A stretch of 8,500 nucleotides of DNA from Spartobacteria bacterium. Its GTDB lineage: Bacteria; Verrucomicrobiota; Verrucomicrobiia; Chthoniobacterales; UBA10450. The DNA lies in contig JAJPJU010000168.1 in NCBI GenBank assembly GCA_021324035.1, forward strand, positions 1 through 8,500. The letters are read 5' to 3'. The notes below the pieces were generated by a model, which saw only the letters and a list, made by a program, of their open reading frames with translations, did not search any database and was not told the DNA's origin. The position numbers and the translations under genes are program-made. This document shows, in pieces, positions 6,874-8,500 of this stretch; position 1 is the first letter of the stretch, and each line of letters opens with the position of its first letter.

Positions 6874-7111
6874 CGACCTTTCCGGTCTCGCTGAGAAGAT
6901 CGCGGCGCGGCTTGCCGTCAAATCTGAAGTATTTATTATCCATCCCGCTGAGCTTCGCGCCCTGCGCTCTGTTACCGATGAGGAGTTACGTTCGTTTGCG
7001 GCCAGGAACGGATGGCGGGTTATTCGCAGATTAGGCGGCAGACAGATCGAGTTTTACAATGACGCAGGCGTCCGCGCAACCGCGTCGTCTGGTGTAACAT
7101 TTCCTCGCTAA
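6836..7111 (+). CDS. Hypothetical protein (91 aa, or 83 aa from the internal ATG)
   Basis: Not recognised. The frame runs from ATG 6836 to TAA 7109-7111; a second ATG at 6860 would give 83 residues and a 14-bp overlap with the preceding small ORF. The first residues are unpatterned, but the middle reads like a folded protein: helix LAEKIAARLAV, strand SEVFIIH, helix PAELRALRSVTDEELRSFAARN, then strands GWRVIRRL-GG-RQIEFYND, followed by a loose Ser/Thr tail. That helix-strand-helix-strand-strand pattern suggests a small alpha-beta domain of about 65 residues. There are no cysteines, no signal peptide and no membrane segment. The GW...R..GG pattern faintly recalls HicA toxins, but the catalytic histidine is absent. 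A hairpin covers its stop codon. A minus-strand ORF overlaps its first part and is judged the less likely coding frame. Confidence 0.5.
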   Translation: MPVSLTNQMRRNNDLSGLAEKIAARLAVKSEVFIIHPAELRALRSVTDEELRSFAARNGWRVIRRLGGRQIEFYNDAGVRATASSGVTFPR

Positions 7112-7124
7112 CGGTCTTTAGCGA
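7105..7124. terminator. Hairpin at the end of the 91-aa ORF, possible bidirectional terminator
   Basis: TCGCTAA (7105-7111) and TTAGCGA (7118-7124) form a perfect 7-bp stem with the 6-nt loop CGGTCT. The left arm contains the TAA stop codon of the plus-strand ORF, and the hairpin lies 30 bp beyond the stop of the convergent Pro-Thr protein gene. No T run follows on either strand, so it would need Rho or act only as an RNA-end stabiliser. Confidence 0.4.
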
Positions 7125-7153
7125 AGCGAGAACTGTAACTTAACGCCAATTAT

Positions 7154-8500
7154 TTAAGGACCGCAGCCGCGGAGACACGGAGTAGGCGTTGGCGTTGGGC
7201 TAGCTCCAGGAGTTGGTGTCGGTGTAGGAGTAGGCGTTGGCGTAAAGGTAGCCGTTGGCGTGGGGGTCGGGCTCACAACCGGCGTCGCGGTTGGCGTCGG
7301 AGTAGGTGTTGGGCTAGCTGCTGCGGTAGGTGTCGGAGTAGGGGTAAAAGTGGCCGTCGGCGTTGGGGTCGGCGTGAAGGTTGCCGTTGGTGTGGGCGTC
7401 GGGCTCACAACCGGCGTTGGAGTAGGAGTTGGTGTCGGTGTCGGGCTCGGACTTATTGTGGCCGTGGCAGTGGGCGTCGGGGTTGGGCTCGGGCCGCAAC
7501 CGCTTCTTCCGCAAGGCGTCGGAGTAGGAGTAGGTGTAGGCGTTGGGCTCACTCCAGGAGTGGGTGTCGGCGTTGGTGTAGGTGTGGGTGTGGGGGTAGG
7601 CGTTGGCGTTGGCGTAAAGGTAGCCGTCGGCGTTGGGGTCGGGCTCACAACCGGCGTTGCGGTTGGTGTGGGAGTAGGTGTTGGGCTAGCCGCCGCTGTA
7701 GGTGTCGGAGTAGGCGTAAAAGTCGCCGTCGGCGTTGGGGTCGGCGTGAAGGTTGCCGTTGGTGTGGGTGTCGGGCTTACAACGGGCGTTGGCGTAGGTG
7801 TAGGAGTCGGGGTTGGGCTCGGATTTACCGTAGCGGTGGCCGTTGGTGTGGGGGTAGGGCTCGGGCCGCAACCGCTTCTTCCGCAAGGCGTCGGAGTAGG
7901 AGTAGGCGTTGGGCTAACTGCTGGAGTAGGCGTTGGAGTTGGAGTTGGAGTTGGGGTAGGAGTAGGCGTTGGCGTAAAGGTGGCCGTTGGTGTGGGTGTC
8001 GGGCTCACAACAGGCGTTGCAGTTGGCGTGGGAGTCGGAGTAGGACTTGCCACTGCGGTAGCCGTCGGTGTTGGAGTAGGTGTGAAAGTAGCCGTAGCCG
8101 TGGGTGTAGGAGTCGGAGTAGGTGTGAAAGTAGCGGTTGGTGTAGGTGTAGGGCTGGCTATTGGTGTCGCTGTCGGAGTAGGAGTCGGACTTGGGTTACA
8201 ATTTCTCGTACAAGGGCTCGCGGACGGAGTCGGCGTAGGTGTCGGACTGGGAACTGGAGTGGGGGTAGGCGTAGGAGTCGGAGTTGGAGTGGGGCTCGCT
8301 CCGCCAGTTATGGTCAAGATTCCATTACCAGTGGCCGATTGACCGTCCGGATTAGTGATCGTGACGTTTTGCGCTCCATTGGCGGCGCCAACTGTGTTAA
8401 CATTGAGCGTAAGATGGGTCGGATCGGTATAGGTCACCGAATTCACGGTAACGTTACCGCCAACACTCGCACTGATTCGCTTGGCAAATCCGGTGCCCGG
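7154..8500 (-). CDS. IPT/TIG-like domain plus long Pro-Thr repeat protein, 5' part beyond window edge
   Basis: The frame is open from the right edge (base 8500) to TAA at 7154-7156: 448 residues of a longer protein. The first 65 or so residues resemble the end of an immunoglobulin-like IPT/TIG domain (VNSVTYTDPTHLTLNV, then QNVTITNPDGQSA), as found in secreted and surface proteins. GTG at 8446 lies inside this domain, so the real start is outside the window. From 8293 down to the stop the chain is almost only Pro-Thr dipeptides with Ala, Ser, Val and Phe variants (ATFTP, PVVSP, AAASP). Four cysteine pairs interrupt it: CTRNC, CGRSGC twice, and CLRGC seven codons from the end. No LPXTG, PEP-CTERM or autotransporter domain follows. 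A stiff, possibly O-glycosylated extracellular stalk is the best guess; localisation and partner are unknown. Codon third positions vary freely while the protein pattern is kept. Confidence 0.88.
   Translation of the reverse strand, partial: PGTGFAKRISASVGGNVTVNSVTYTDPTHLTLNVNTVGAANGAQNVTITNPDGQSATGNGILTITGGASPTPTPTPTPTPTPVPSPTPTPTPSASPCTRNCNPSPTPTPTATPIASPTPTPTATFTPTPTPTPTATATFTPTPTPTATAVASPTPTPTPTATPVVSPTPTPTATFTPTPTPTPTPTPTPTPTPAVSPTPTPTPTPCGRSGCGPSPTPTPTATATVNPSPTPTPTPTPTPVVSPTPTPTATFTPTPTPTATFTPTPTPTAAASPTPTPTPTATPVVSPTPTPTATFTPTPTPTPTPTPTPTPTPTPGVSPTPTPTPTPTPCGRSGCGPSPTPTPTATATISPSPTPTPTPTPTPVVSPTPTPTATFTPTPTPTATFTPTPTPTAAASPTPTPTPTATPVVSPTPTPTATFTPTPTPTPTPTPGASPTPTPTPCLRGCGP
7157..8293 (-). 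repeat. Degenerate hexanucleotide (CCN-ACN) tandem repeat encoding Pro-Thr
   Basis: On the coding strand the basic unit is CCNACN, read on the plus strand as GGNGTN or GTNGGN, for over 1.1 kb. Above it is a higher-order period: plus-strand landmark CGTAAAGG at 7241 recurs at 7613 and 7973 (offsets 372 and 360). The cysteine boxes lie at 7163-7177, 7496-7513, 7868-7885 and 8198-8212, dividing the tract into three modules of about 112, 124 and 109 codons. A 50-bp segment around the CGRSGC box is identical at 7485-7534 and 7857-7906, pointing to a recent duplication or gene conversion. Such tracts are prone to slippage and to short-read misassembly. Confidence 0.92.

Noticed and set aside
6638..6943. 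101-residue minus-strand ORF just upstream of the LOR/SDH-domain gene, with a CPDC pair
   Set aside because: No recognisable family or convincing fold pattern. It overlaps antisense both small plus-strand ORFs, of which the first has a Shine-Dalgarno. Its 9-bp spacing to the LOR/SDH gene keeps it possible, so it deserves a homology search.
6836..7111. HicA-like toxin
   Set aside because: A GW...R..GG pattern is present, but the catalytic His of the GSH motif is missing and no HicB-like partner follows.
7560..7620. G-quadruplex in the G-rich plus strand
   Set aside because: Most G tracts are only two long; too few runs of three or more lie close together for a stable three-tetrad structure.
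7260..8342. 360-residue plus-strand ORF made of Val-Gly repeats
   Set aside because: It is the antisense shadow of the CCNACN repeat; such repeats lack stop codons in antisense frames. The minus frame has an IPT-like domain and cysteine boxes, so it is the coding one.

Overview
The window looks like bacterial chromosome, most likely from a soil Verrucomicrobiota (Chthoniobacterales or 'Udaeobacter'-like). This rests on three things: an IPT/TIG-like repeat protein with very long Pro-Thr stretches, a Bacteroidetes/PVC-style HMG-CoA lyase, and the near absence of Shine-Dalgarno motifs. Acidobacteriota or another PVC lineage cannot be excluded from sequence alone. There are no rRNA or tRNA genes, insertion sequences, CRISPR arrays or phage genes that I can see.

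Layout from left to right. Bases 1-2177 (minus) hold primosomal helicase PriA, complete except for its last few residues, which lie off the left edge. A 74-bp divergent intergenic region with a GC-rich inverted repeat follows. Bases 2252-2842 (plus) encode a membrane-anchored lytic transglycosylase. Bases 2857-3714 (minus) encode an HMG-CoA lyase, convergent with the transglycosylase. Bases 3745-5508 (plus) encode a PolX-family DNA polymerase with a PHP exonuclease domain, whose start is only 30 bp from the lyase start. Bases 6628-5555 (minus) form a two-gene operon: an 83-residue free-standing LOR/SDH conserved domain, then a 269-residue arginine dihydrolase (ArgZ-like). Bases 6709-7111 (plus) hold two small hypothetical ORFs, ending at a hairpin. 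From 7154 to the right edge (minus) lies the 3' part of a surface or secreted-type protein: an IPT-like domain followed by about 380 residues of Pro-Thr repeat, interrupted by four cysteine-pair boxes.

PriA and PolX are DNA restart and repair functions. HMG-CoA lyase belongs to leucine or ketone-body catabolism. The ArgZ pair belongs to arginine catabolism, and the transglycosylase to cell-wall turnover. Apart from the ArgZ pair, neighbours are divergent or convergent, so this is mostly a housekeeping region and not one pathway.

The most interesting point is the split arginine module. In cyanobacterial AgrE/ArgZ the arginine dihydrolase domain and the LOR/SDH region are parts of one polypeptide that also carries ornithine cyclodeaminase. 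Here the first two are separate adjacent genes in the reverse order, and no cyclodeaminase is present in the window. The second point is the cysteine-bounded, higher-order 372-bp repeat organisation of the Pro-Thr protein.
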